Assembly: GCF_036669915.1 (NCBI RefSeq)
Contig: NC_089319.1
Coordinates: 19,527,885-19,591,884 of the forward strand
Length of the DNA stretch: 64,000 nt
Source: Pocillopora verrucosa
Lineage: Eukaryota > Cnidaria > Anthozoa > Scleractinia > Pocilloporidae
Direction: 5' to 3'
Shown piece after piece: positions 24,901 through 36,292 of this stretch; position 1 is the first letter of the stretch, and the number at the start of each line of letters is the position of its first letter. Below the pieces are notes generated by a model. That model was not told the DNA's origin. It did no database searches and was given only the letters and a program-made list of their open reading frames with translations. A program made the translations under genes and the position numbers.

Positions 24901-27900
24901 TAGTGGAAAAATGTACTCAACTGCAATGTGCTAAGACACACTGTGTATTGTGCAATATTTATTTGGAGGGAAGGCTGAAAAATGAACCTCGCAAACAGAG
25001 AAGTATTATATACATGCACATGTAGTAAGCCATACCTGTATTTACCTACATTCATTGTACTATGTGCAGTGAATTGATAGCACATTTTATATAAAGGAGA
25101 AATCCATGCTGGTGTGTATAATGGCCTTATTATTTTGATTGAATGCTGCAGATGGAAGCAGAATTATCAGCAAATGCCACCCTTAAAATAAATCTTTACC
25201 TGTTGACAAGAATGTCAAAGGAAAGGAAACACAAAAAGCATAGTGAAAGTCAGTACGCCACTTTTGGAAATGAAGAGATAAAAAGATTTAGGCATTCTGT
25301 TTTCAATGCTGCTTTCAAAAATGATGTACTGTTACAAGTTGTTGTCCATGATTCCTGAAACACATTTTCATGCCCTTTTACAGTGTTGTTGTCGCACAAT
25401 AACTCGTTCGCGTCTTAAGCTGTTATAGTCATTGGCGATGTTCACCAATGTTCACCGATGTTTAAGCTTCTGTTTGATGTTCACCAATGTTCACCAGTGT
25501 TTTTTTTACTAAATATTGTTTACTTTTCTGTATGTTTAACTTCTAATAAGTTGTATTGGATTGACGACCAACTCGCCGACGTCTCTACTCGAATTTATAC
25601 GTCGGCGAGTTGGCGTCAGCGAGTTGGTCCGTCGGCGAGTTGACTGGTTACCTATGAAAACACTTAAAACTTTTTAAAAGTGTGGATTTCATTTAAGCAA
25701 TTATTAGTGGTAGTCCATGCATTACAAAATTAATGTTCCACAAACACTTCTCTCTCCTAACTGTGACTTAATTACTTAGAGCTCTCTATAAATGACAATC
25801 TTTACTGTAAATTTAATTTTTAATACTTCTGTTGTTATATTCTTCTGTAGGAGGAAGGAAGGAGGAGGAAGCCCAAACATATTGGGAAAGAATAATCAAC
25901 ACCTTGAAAGACAGCCAAGTGGCAAGCAGTCGCTGGAGAGATTATAAAGTAATATTGATAACCTTCTGATTCTGTTGTAGTGTGGCATAAATTGTCACTG
26001 AAACACCCTGTTCTCAATTTCTAATTTTCATCTTTAAAAAATAGTCAACACTATTTCAGTGTTAGTCTTCACTGCTACAATAAACCCCATCATTTTTTAC
26101 ATTTGAAGGCTGTGTTCACTGCACATGCATCATTGCCCACTCAAAATATGTACTGGGTGACTACAGTACACACAGTCATATAACAGAATGAGTGCTTTAC
26201 ATGTACGTACATTCTATGGCAATTATAGTCCCTAACTGTTAACATAGGGTTTCTGTGGACGGGAGATTCTTCTCCTTGCAAAGTTGATGGTGCTAAAGCT
26301 TGTCTTTGAAATAAAAGTTGGTCAAACCAACTTGTATCCAAATTGACTCATGCTCATACATATACATGTAGGAGGTCTTTCAGGTGTATAGTTTTTGCTT
26401 TTGGGTTAAAAGTGGAGTGAAGCATATATGTATACCGTCTATTACAAAGTGAGGTAGAGTCATTTTAAGGTCACATTTTAAAAAAGTCAATCAAAATTGC
26501 AGTTTGTTGTTGTCATGAACAGTCACTTTGTCCATAACACACTATAAAATTAAAATCTTTATTGTCATAGTTGATGTATTCACCAATCACATCAAACAGT
26601 AACAACAAGTTTTTTTGGCAGGAAATGCTGATGAATTATGTGGTGGTGAACTTCCTACCCCTCAAACAAAGAATGAAGCATAAGAAATGTGAAGTAAGAT
26701 TTGTTTATTAATAATTTTTTTTCAAATTGTATGCCTACCTGTAATGGCCTATACTTACGGAACCAAGTGATTACATTTTCATTCACTGGGTATCAGTCAA
26801 ACCTCTGAATTTTCAGTTTAAGCACTGTTGCCTTTTTCTTGCCTTAGAATTGGCCAAAGGCCACCCAGGTGACTTCCTGATAAAGTTACACATACAATGG
26901 TTTCCTCATTAAGACAGTAGCATCTTTTGCATGTAATATTTTGCCCTTGCATGGTTGATTGGTTGATACAGCAGCATAAACACAGATTTGTTCCTTTTAT
27001 TGTTGGTAATCTTTAATGATAATTTTAAGACAGTGCGTCTCATTTTATTCTGGACAGTCTGTTAAATTTTAGGAAATGAAACTAGTTATGTGTGTTTGCA
27101 CAATTAATCCAAAAAATTACAATTTCCAAGCAAATTAGAATAGCCAAGTCATGAAAGCAATAGGTGGCTCTTTCTACTGGCTTGGTGTTATCATAACCGA
27201 ATCATACAGGTTGTCAGGAGAACTGGAGAAAATTTTGTTTATCATAAGCCAGGGTTCTTGTTTAGAGCTGGTAACTGGTTATTTTTGCCCACTGTTCAAT
27301 TAAATTTTACTGGCTATTTCACTGAAACCTGGGACTGAAATATTTACCAGTAATCCAACAGTTTTTTCAATTTTTTGGAAAAAATTCTCTTATCTCCCTC
27401 TAACCAATGCTGTGAAGATATCTATAACGTGTTGCTGGCGTGAAAATACATCATATGTTGAAGAAATCCTGCTTGTTTTGACCAAATTCATCCCTCGCAG
27501 TCTTCTCTCAAAATGACCTCTGCCATGTTTCCTTTCCATCCTTCTCACTACTAAACCAAAAAGTCTGCCAACATGGTGTCCACACATGGCTCTACCCCTG
27601 GACCCCAGTGGGGGCCCATGCAGCCCCCACTCCCCCAGCATGGGGTAAAGTAACAAAGTTACCTGCTGTTTCTTATTTTTTACCTGCTATGAAAAAACTT
27701 AGCAAGAACCCTGAGAAGCTGAAAGGTATTGATTGACAGTATTTGCAAAATTTCCACCAATACTCTGAGGGAATTTTTAGTCCAGTAAACCGATAGAAAG
27801 TGTAGTCTGTTGCTGTTATAATCAAATAGCCATTGGTTTATTGGTACCAAGAATAATAGGTTTGACCAATCAGAACATACATAGTGTCTCAGATAAAGAG

Positions 27901-29125
27901 ACAAGGGTATGGAGATGTTTCGGAAAACAAAAGGTAATAATTTGTGGATACTCCACTGTCAGTTGTAGTGACACTTGCTAGTGAAGTTCTTGAGTAAGAC
28001 CAATAAGCAATATTTCAGTTAAAAATTGATTTCTTGAAATCTGCACATTTTGCAGAGCCCCAAATCTCAGTAATTTAGACCTATTTAATTTTTTTTCAAT
28101 TTTATCCCATAATATTTCACTTAAAAATTCATGATACAATCTAACAAAATTTCTGTGATATCTCCATGATAGGCATGTTTGATGCCTCGCTTTCTGACGG
28201 AACGTGTGGTCTGTTATGAAGAGCCTGATGGAGAGGTTAAACAGGTGGGTTAAACACAGCATTTTAATTTGTTGTGGCTGTGTGATAAATTAATGTTTTA
28301 TTTAATTCAAGAAATTGGCCTTTCCAGATCAACAAAGGAAGGCCAGTCAGGGAATATGTCTTTTTCTTTTCACTTTTAAAATTTCATCCTAGTAAGCAAG
28401 CCAAAGTGATCACATGGGAAATTGACTTAGTGCGGGTCAGTAAGATCATAGTATGTGCATGGGTCAGCTCAGCTGCTTGTGTTAGTACACATGCAAAGTT
28501 TGATATAAGTAATTGATTAGGTGGTGATTGTGAGATCATCACAGTAGCCAGTTATGTGTTGGGAATGCATGGAAATTTGTGAGAGCTGGAAAGAAGTATG
28601 AAAGTATAAAGAAAACTTTTGGCTTTTCAAAATTAAAGGTTTTTTTGTGTGATGGATATTCTGTTTATTAGTGGTTTTGTTTTGAGGTCAATGTATACAT
28701 TTTTAGAACACTATTATGGTGATGCAGATTATGAACATTGTTCCCTTCAGTCTCTTGCTTGTATGTACTACACACTTTTCGTTCAGTATCAGCTTTCTTT
28801 AATATAGTGGGACCTTACAGTGGTGCTTAACTCCTAAGTACATGTATCTCTATTATTCATAAACTAGTAATGGTAACAGGACAGAGTGGAGTCCAATTCC
28901 ATCTGTAATAATATGAGTGATCACATATATAATTGCACAGCTGTGCAACAGGAGTCTGATTTGTTTATCACAAGTATATTTACAGACTGAATTGGACAAC
29001 ACAATGTCTTTAGCACCATTTAACCCTAACCCTAACCCTATAAGCAATTACAATTTCCAAGAAAAAAAGAATAGCCAAGTTATGAAAGAAAGGGAAAATT
29101 TGCATCAAAATACTGACAAAGGTTG

Positions 29126-29158
<33 letters not shown>

Positions 29159-30412
29159 GATTACCTTTTTGAACTGTCTGATAACAAACTGTCTGATATC
29201 AACTTGGCAGGAGAATAAGCATAGGTAAATTGCGATTTTTATGATTAATTGAGAAATCAGCTTGCAATTTAAGTTTGCAATCAGTGTGTAAGCAAATGAA
29301 CAATTGGTGCAATTAAAAGGTTACATTAATTAGATCTATTTTGCCATATTTTCATTGGGTCACATTATGCATGTAACATGATTATTTGACCTTGATTAAA
29401 TGTGATTTGGGATAATAGCAGTAATTCTTCTGTGAGTACAGTATGTTTGCTACTCAAATGTTTTCTGAGACTCAACCACACCTAGCGAATATTTATACCT
29501 TCATTGTAGAAATTTAAAGTTTGTCAGTCTTGTGCAGCAAAAGGGTCTGTCTACCATGACCTTCACCATTACAAGCAGCAGCTGAAGGTGGACTGCTCTG
29601 AACAGGTACCAAACTTATGAGCCGATGATAGAGATATGGACAGCTGTATATTCATGAAGGCCATAGTCTGTATTCAATTTTTTTTAGCTACACTGTAAAA
29701 GATCAGTTGAATATATACAGCAATTTGCATACTTCTCAACCCCTGAAATAATCTTCAAGTGGCAAGTTGTTGACATAAAAAGTGTAAGAATGCTTTGGAA
29801 AAAAAACTATAAAAAAAATGGAAATCAAGTAAAAAAAGAGAAACCTTCAACCAAAGGTCTTTTTGTTTATTTGTTTATTTTTTTTCTTGATAGTTTTATC
29901 ATTATTTTCATTGTGATCATTATTATAATTACTATTTTTACCTATTTATTTATTTCAATTTTAACAAGTACTATACATAACTCTAGATTATGGAGAATAT
30001 TAAGATATTTACTAAAGTTTACTAACTGATTATGTTTACCAGTCACTAGAATTGCACAGTGTACTGTGATGAAAGTGCCAGGTTGAGGAAGACTTACCAT
30101 AGACTGTAAGCCTTAGCTAACTTCACAAACTTTGAAAGAATTTAAAATATTTTTTAATCTCAGTTAGAAAAGGTGCAACAAATGGCAGGAACTGAAACAC
30201 CTGAAGGAATCATCAAAAAATGTCTCGATGATGAAAGGTGGCTGGATAGGGTGAGGCAAAATGTTTTTCTTCTTTGAAGTCAAGTCATCTATCCCTCTCT
30301 TTTTTTATAAATATACCTTAATCCACTCAACCTCTGCTTTCTTTTTTTATCGCAGCTGTTTAGCCATTTCAAGAAAACTTTGAATGCTGCGAATGAATGG
30401 GCAAGTGGTTGA
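18914..30412 (+). CDS. CCDC82-like protein with DUF4211-type C-terminal domain
   Basis: Eleven exons: 18914-19077, 21150-21306, 22666-22758, 23462-23545, 24203-24287, 25851-25948, 26622-26693, 28173-28244, 29510-29605, 30164-30250, 30356-30412 (354 aa), in frame with GT/AG joins. Residues 1-165 are acidic and lysine/serine-rich (SEDKSDLDLSSVDEDSESQ), typical of nuclear proteins. The C-terminal half is folded: LFRLLVEYLLRSIVDASLEG, YWERIINTLKDSQVASSRW, then two CxxC pairs (Cys250/Cys253 and Cys280/Cys283) suggesting a zinc site, ending in helices. This order resembles the DUF4211 region of CCDC82, also found in QSER1 and PRR12; the assignment is by pattern recall. Function is unknown in the family; a chromatin-related role is inference. 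Exons 3 and 4 are duplicates. Intron 1 carries a piggyBac remnant. Extra small exons could have been missed. Confidence 0.78.
19600..20305 (+). pseudogene. Decayed piggyBac-like transposase remnant
   Basis: Plus-strand frames contain AAQRRKRGRN and then NMGGVDRADQFRSYYTIVRQ, the strongly conserved C-terminal signature of piggyBac (DDE_Tnp_1_7) transposases. LRIRNLRKRPQAPLELG and further sequence follow. The pieces lie in different frames, separated by a stop before the MGGVD block and a frameshift after it (about 19830). The catalytic aspartate region is absent, so it is dead. The segment ends with GGAGTGAAAGGG|TTAG near 20306, matching the GGG...TTAA end style of the nearby MITEs. It lies in intron 1 of the CCDC82-like gene. 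Confidence 0.75.
20447..20570. repeat. Dispersed GCAGACT-rich repeat, copy 2 (inverted)
   Basis: TCTCAGTCTGCATTTTG and similar units, preceded by GTTATCAC and GACGAAAAAA. It is the reverse complement of 2210-2350. Confidence 0.65.
22823..23291. mobile_element. MITE with CAGGGCGTGAAATT terminal inverted repeats
   Basis: The left end CAGGGCGTGAAATT (22823-22836) is the exact reverse complement of the right end AATTTCACGCCCTG (23278-23291). TATAT flanks both sides and may be a target-site duplication. The interior has TTGGTCGCCA-type motifs and no open frame. It sits in intron 3 of the CCDC82-like gene, between the duplicated exons. Confidence 0.75.
24394..24578. mobile_element. Fold-back (long palindrome) element
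   Basis: Arms of about 87 bp (24394-24480 and 24491-24578) are near-perfect reverse complements separated by about 10 bp. CAAATAGATTCCAAGTT at the left is mirrored by AACTTGGAATCTATTTG at the right. It could form a long hairpin in the transcript of intron 5 of the CCDC82-like gene. No coding content. Confidence 0.8.
25438..25640. repeat. GTTCACC repeats and CCAACTCGCCGACG inverted repeats
   Basis: GATGTTCACCAATGTTCACC occurs twice in 60 bp. Then CCAACTCGCCGACGT (25568-25582) is exactly inverted at 25599-25613, with two further GGCGAGTTG / AGCGAGTTGG copies up to 25640. Probably one interspersed element; ends undefined. Confidence 0.55.
29021..29040. repeat. Interstitial telomere-type repeat
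   Basis: Just over three units of TAACCC (complement of TTAGGG, the animal telomere repeat) in an intron of the CCDC82-like gene. Confidence 0.6.
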
Positions 30413-30420
30413 GATAGAAC

Positions 30421-30473
30421 ATTATCAATTATCAGTTATCAATTATCAGTTATCAATTATCAGTTATCAATTA
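30421..30473. repeat. 14-bp tandem repeat
   Basis: About 3.5 copies of ATCAATTATCAGTT, starting 9 bp after the stop codon of the CCDC82-like gene, hence within its 3' UTR. Confidence 0.8.
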
Positions 30474-33400
30474 GGCATGTCGTGCTTACTGTTTACACTT
30501 GTATAACAAGAGGTTCTCGGTGCATCTGGTAAACTGACGATTTTGTCTCCTAAAGAACTAAGTTAGGCTAGTAGTTGGGTGACCCCGTATTGTGGATTAA
30601 TTTAGGAACATTTGCCAATTTTAAATTATTTTAATGCTCTCGAATTGCCTCAACGGTAGAAATAGCACCACACTTTCCTAGCTTCAGTGTAACGATATAA
30701 TTTTTTTGTTATCAGGTTTTTATGCTAGCGCTAAAAATTTATATAAAATTCAGCGTAGAAACTGCGAAAACAGTTGTTATTAGATCATAACTGTAATTAG
30801 TGTTAAACTTTAACCGTCACCTGTCATGGCCTTTTGTGTAGTTGTTATCCACCTGAGCTTATTGAAAGCGATTAATCTTGTAAAAGGGGAAATTCGTGCC
30901 TTGCCAATCGTTGTAGTAGGTTACTTGATCCTTTAGATAATTCAAAGCATTGCCTAATCCTTTGTACCTTGGGCTTAAATAGAGCTGTTTTGTAGAGCTT
31001 TCTTTGGTCAAAAGTGAAAAGGAAACAGTCAGCTGAATGGTGCTTGCAGAATACATCTACGTTGAAGCCAACTATGTTGTTGTTAGTCATTGTCTCAAAG
31101 ACAGTCAGCAGCCGTAATAAATCCCGACCTTCTCGCATTTCCCAGAAGAAGTTTATCGGGTTGTTCCCCGTTCGCCCGTTTATCTGTGAAGGAAAAAACC
31201 TGTTTTCACATTAGTCAATGCGCGAGAAAAACAGGCGTTTATTTTCCCTGTTCAAAGCATTATTATAATTCCGATTTGTTTCCTAAATCCCCGCCAATGG
31301 CTCAGATGCCGGACTCCGATCCTAGCGGAAACATGTTTGCGCGAGTAAGGTGGGGTTTATCTTTTTCATTTGTTATTTCATTCCTAAAATTCTCTTCTGG
31401 GGTGGAGGGGAAACCAAAAGATTCTTCGCAAAAATGGAATGATGTCTAGGAAGCCTCGACGGCAAATTTCATTCGTCGCGTACTTGCATTAAGATTGACA
31501 CCGGCCAAAGCTGCACGCCTCGCTGGTTAATTTCCACTTGGCTACCTACGCACACTCATTAAAACTTAAAAAGTTTTTACGCTGTCACTTACTCTTCACT
31601 AATATTTTTTTTCCTCCTGTGCCGGACTAAGCTGGATGTAAGAGCCTGCTTGTATTGAGACATTTCGTCTCTAAGTTAAGATAATCTAGAAATCTCTGAA
31701 TTATGTTCTTAGGTTTTACAAAAATCGGATATACACTTTTGGACATTAAACTATGTGTATAGACCAAAAAATTGGATAAAGTTAGAAATACAAACTTGTG
31801 TGAGCCCAGCAGAACATAACTGACTTACTCGGTCATGGTACGCGTGACAAGTGTGATGACCTGCCGACTTCATTCCTTCTTAAGAGGGAAAATATGGGCA
31901 TGTGATATAATCATCCGAGTGCCAATTTTTATTAACATTTTATTTTTTCCATTATACTTTCTTTCATTGTTTACCGCTATTCATAGAGTTCAACTGTCTT
32001 AAAAAAGCACTCATTCCATGTAAAAATATTGTAAAGCTGACCGTGATTCCTGGTCAGATCTTGCGCGACCACATTTGTGACTTATGCGATAATCGAATCA
32101 CGAGACTCCACTTCTACGACAAAAACAGGCGCATTCAAATATCCTAAATGCTAAAAAAAGGATTTTCAACGTACGCTAAAGCGAGTTACTTTACCTTGAA
32201 CTGCTTGATAATTAAAATCACTGAAAGTTTTCTTACTTCGTTTACAATGTAAGTCAAAAATTGTGTAGTTTTGGAAAATCACAGGAAAAACTTCAGTGAT
32301 GCCCCTTTGCCACTTTGTTTATCCAGAGGGATGGTTCGCGACCATCCGAACCGAAAGAATCCTTTTAGTTTCACTTTGTCATATTTCCCTTTCCGTGAGC
32401 TGGATTCCCTTCTTTCAAAAGTAAATTTGCGAGGTTGGAGTTTTCGACCGTTAAACATGATTACCATCAAGCTTTGTATAAACTATGAAGAGTGGTTCAG
32501 TTCGGTCTCTTTACATTAGGTGTTGCAACATGAGCAATCTTTTCTTTAGCTGAGGAAGCTCTCAAATTTGCAAATGCTCCTAGGGTAGGTCTTCACAATA
32601 TATTTAGATATAATTTTTTGCCACGTGGAGAGGCGCCTTGAGAAGAAAAAGGAAATTTGCGGGAGCCAAAACGAACTATCAGCAAAGAGAGTTAACTCCG
32701 CCGAAAAGAACGAATACGGACAAGGATGAAGAAAATTGACACGGATTTCAATGAAAAACTGGGAAAATTTTGGCTTCGTTTTTCCAGCTTTGTAATCCTT
32801 ACAAATAGCGTCTTAAACCTTAAACAAGCTCAGCATGGTTCCTCCATTCATCACCTGGAACTAAAAATAAGTGAAATTGCAATGAGAGACCTGTGTTTTG
32901 GGTTCTCGTGCGACCCAACACTGCTTCAGATCGTATCACCTTACCCAAAGACTAGAGTAAGTTGTCTGGGTTGCCGCGCTTAGTGTAAGAGCACAGCCAA
33001 TTTCTTTCAAAATATGAATTTTACTGATAAGAAATTTGCGTAGTGTACAAAATTCTTATTCCTGACGAACGTTTAAAAAAATCGTCGTCTGAACAGTGTT
33101 GATGGTGACATTTTAGCGCTAGAGCAACATGGGGAAACCTTTTCATTTAGCACAGCGGAAGTAACGTGATTTTCAGATTTCGCTGTTAGACAGAAGAAGA
33201 GCTGGGAGGTATAGTTTTTCTCTTGGATATAGTTGACTCTGCTTGATGATAAGTCTCAAAATATAAATTCGAAATCATAGTTTTGCGGTTCATTACACGA
33301 CTGGCAATGTATTAAGTCGTTTTCCTCCTTAGGTTTCATTATCTTAAGGTCGAAAGAAAGAAAAACTGATACAATACTTTTGTCACGTTTTTTGTCTAAT

Positions 33401-34405
33401 TTGTTGTTTCCGGTGCCCAAAACGATTAGTTCTGTCTTTATAATGTGCGCGATAGGTAAGATCAATTGGGAAGACTCCTGGATTGATTCATATTTGAGTG
33501 AGCTTCTCGAGCCCCAAATAATTTAAAAAAATTTTCGAGGTATGAAAATATTATTGTCAAAACTTTTGCCGACTCTATCACGCGCAACAATAAAGACCTA
33601 ATCGGAAAATTCCGTAAACATTGCATGACCGACCACAAATCGTTGGGTGATCATCATGTGAGTTGCGTGTGGCATTAGTTCTTTTTACAGAGCCGTTTTT
33701 CACTAGTTGCAAGGTAACTGCTGACAGGATTCCCCTCTCTCTCGAAATCAAGAAAATTATTTGTCTCGAAAGGTAAGAATTCAACTGTATTCGTATCCAT
33801 CAGAGTCCCTTTATGATAGACCCCAGAACCTGTGGATGACTCTATCAGGTCACGCTGTTGATCGTGATTCTACGCTAATGACTTGGTCATAAAAGATGTA
33901 TCTACCCCTCGAGTGTTATAGATTTTATAAACGAGTCATCGCCTTTTTCGAGCAGACTACAATTTTTTATTGTTTCTGTTAAAATATAATTTGATTGAAC
34001 TATCTAATGAACTATTTCAAGGTGTTACCCCCGATATCTCTAGCTAGGTTACCTCGTTACTTGAATACCACGAACTCTGTCGTAACTTTAGTCACGAAAC
34101 TGCAGCTTTATCGTTGCGTGTTCCTGGCGTTTAGTTAGCAAATAAGAGACTTCGCGGCGTTTCGGGATCCGAGAAAAACCGTTATTTTTCGCTCAGCTGC
34201 TACCATCGCTCCGTTTATCAATAGACCATGGCCGGAGGATTTTCAGAATAAATTATTCCCCGCTCACTGGAGAAATTATATTTCCCACCCTGTGCTGGAG
34301 TGGGAATTCAATTGACAAGTTCATTTTTTTTGTCTTATTATCATATTCTTTACTGACTGTAGGTTGGTTAGACTGAAATAAGACTAATTCAACTGACAGT
34401 CGATC
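30474..34405. other. Long intergenic region upstream of the first CALHM-like gene
   Basis: About 3.9 kb with no convincing multi-exon gene on either strand. One possible orphan start exon lies at 31299-31342 (listed separately). Other open frames here are short and lack paired splice signals or recognisable domains. Confidence 0.45.
31299..31342 (+). other. Possible orphan first coding exon
   Basis: An ATG in good context (CCGCCAATGGCT) opens MAQMPDSDPSGNMFAR and runs into a consensus donor, CGA|GTAAGG. No matching downstream exon was found before the CALHM-like genes, so this may be chance, a lost gene, or the start of a gene with very long introns. Confidence 0.2.
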
Positions 34406-36059
34406 ATGACTCGATCTGTAAAACGGGTGATCTCCACCTCGCTAGGAATCCTGGGATGGCATGGGGTATTGTTATTTCTTCTCATCATTTCACTGTTCAA
34501 GATTTTCCATTGGGAACACGAAAGGCCCCTCGAACAGGAAATCGCAGCGTGCCCATGTACCCTGGGTGCCATCTACAGCAATATCATGTTTCTTCTCCCA
34601 TCCTTGGCTGCCTACATGATTGCATGTTTTGCTTATTTCCGTCAAGACGACGGTAGCGTTCCATGGTCTGCTTTGAAAAAATTCTACGAAATGGTACGTT
34701 CCTGTGATTTCTTAGAAGAGTCCACCGATTTTGATTTCCATGTGGAGGTCTGCAATTTCTGCCATCAAGTCGAGCGTGATTGGACACTTGTGAAAATTGC
34801 AGTTTCGGCAGTGCTTTCGTCGCTGTATCCTCTTGTATGGATCACCCTCAGTCTTCTTCAAGCTCATTACTATGTCTGTGCTCAAGTCGGTCCCTCACCA
34901 ATAATTGTTACAAGTTTCTGCAATGTAACAATTGGGGAAGATTATTCTAAAGAGTACGCCTTGGCAGGGATTCGCTCGAAAGTCATCGGAGGAATTTTGT
35001 TTGCCTGCATGCTGTTTTTTGCTGGGTTGTTTGTAATCCTCCATGGCGAGATAGAAAACTATTTGAAAAAGATTGAAAAGTCCTCAGACGACGACGAGAG
35101 TACTGGTAAACTTGCAGTTTGTGTCACTGTCTTGCCAGACTATTCACATGGGGCAACAGATGTATCAGGAGCAGCAACTTCCCACCGCAGCAGTGCACCG
35201 ATCATCCCAAGTGGCCCAGGAGCTCCTGGATTAAAATGTCAGGTAAGGAACCAGTCCTTATTTATTAGGAGGGGATCAATTGTCGCCAACAGAACATAAA
35301 GGCGAGGCTATAGAAAATTGACTGCCCATGAGGTGGATCATTAGACTGCTACAGTGCCTTACGGGGGGGGGGGGGGGGAAATCAAGTGAATTTCATCGTG
35401 ACAAAATCGTATCCGACGACCGACCCTCCCCTCCCCCTCACCCACAGGGCCTCAAAGTTTGGTCTTCAAGTTTGAATTTACGACGTCCGAGTGCCAATAT
35501 ATGTTGTAATAGTATGCACCAGTTGGCCCAAAGAAAATGAGTGGCGGCATCAGAAAAACAACTGAGGAACAAACTACTCCACACCTATTTAGAGTCTCCT
35601 CATTTGAAAGGACTCTATGAGTTATTTCAAAGCGATTACCAACGCAAACATTTAGAACCCAGCGGAATGGATTTCTGCCAGATTCATAAGGAGCTATTAG
35701 AATCACATAAGGACTGGACGACTTAGAAAGGGCGTGTTGGTGACTTCGTAATATAATTTATAACATATTTTGCAATTCATTTTATATTTCAGTCCACTAT
35801 CAAACAAGATCCAAGTGATAAAGCAAAGGGAATTCAAATCCATTTGACCGATAAACTTGTCTCTGCCCTCCGAGGGAGTTTTCGAAATGGCGGATGGCAA
35901 GGTGTTGATATCCGCTGTTCACAACAGGAAGAACAGAGGAACCTGCCAGGATGTTTTCCATTTCGCTCGCCATCTCGAACCAAACTACTTTCGGACGCTC
36001 AGAGGAAGCATGAGTACGAATCACTGTGTGAAGTAGTAGATAAAACTACTCGAGGTTAA
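34406..36059 (+). CDS. CALHM-family large-pore channel, copy A
   Basis: Two exons, 34406-35242 and 35793-36059 (367 aa). Four hydrophobic segments are visible at about residues 13-34, 58-78, 125-152 and 195-215. Family hallmarks: a CPC motif (Cys49-Pro-Cys51) in the first extracellular loop, a second TM starting just after it (SNIMFLLPSLAAYMIACF), and the TM3 exit YPLVWITLSLLQAHYYVCA, which follows the pattern of CALHM proteins. Two more cysteines follow near CNFC and SFCN. CALHM proteins form voltage- and calcium-regulated pores for ions and ATP in the plasma membrane. The cytosolic tail ends in a second exon with WQGVDIRCSQ, shared with copy B at 39491. AATAAA at 36287 is a likely polyadenylation signal. 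Which CALHM subtype is unclear. Confidence 0.85.
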
Positions 36060-36286
36060 AAGGACGTTTTTCATCGACGTTCTGAACGCTCGTTTAGACG
36101 TAGAAGTTAAGGAAAATAACGCAAGTTTTCTCGATAGCTAAGTAACCAAAACTATCGACTGATTGAAGGGGATCATTCGCGAAAGTTTAGCATTCTATGA
36201 CATCCCTGTCTCCCTGACCTGAGTGGATGTGCTGGGGTTCATATGATGAAAATGGCATATTACAACCGCCGATTCCACACATGCGT

Positions 36287-36292
36287 AATAAA
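36287..36292 (+). terminator. Likely polyadenylation signal of CALHM copy A
   Basis: AATAAA lies 228 bp after the stop codon at 36057-36059. Confidence 0.5.

Noticed and set aside
27240-27720. Open frames and GGGGGCTGCATGGGCCCCC-like palindromic GC patch
   Set aside because: Looks like an old interspersed repeat but I could not define its ends or find a second copy here, so it is not annotated as a feature.
32726-32983. 85-codon open frame with a possible donor after KTR
   Set aside because: No domain, no partner exon and no repeat match. Not distinguishable from chance.
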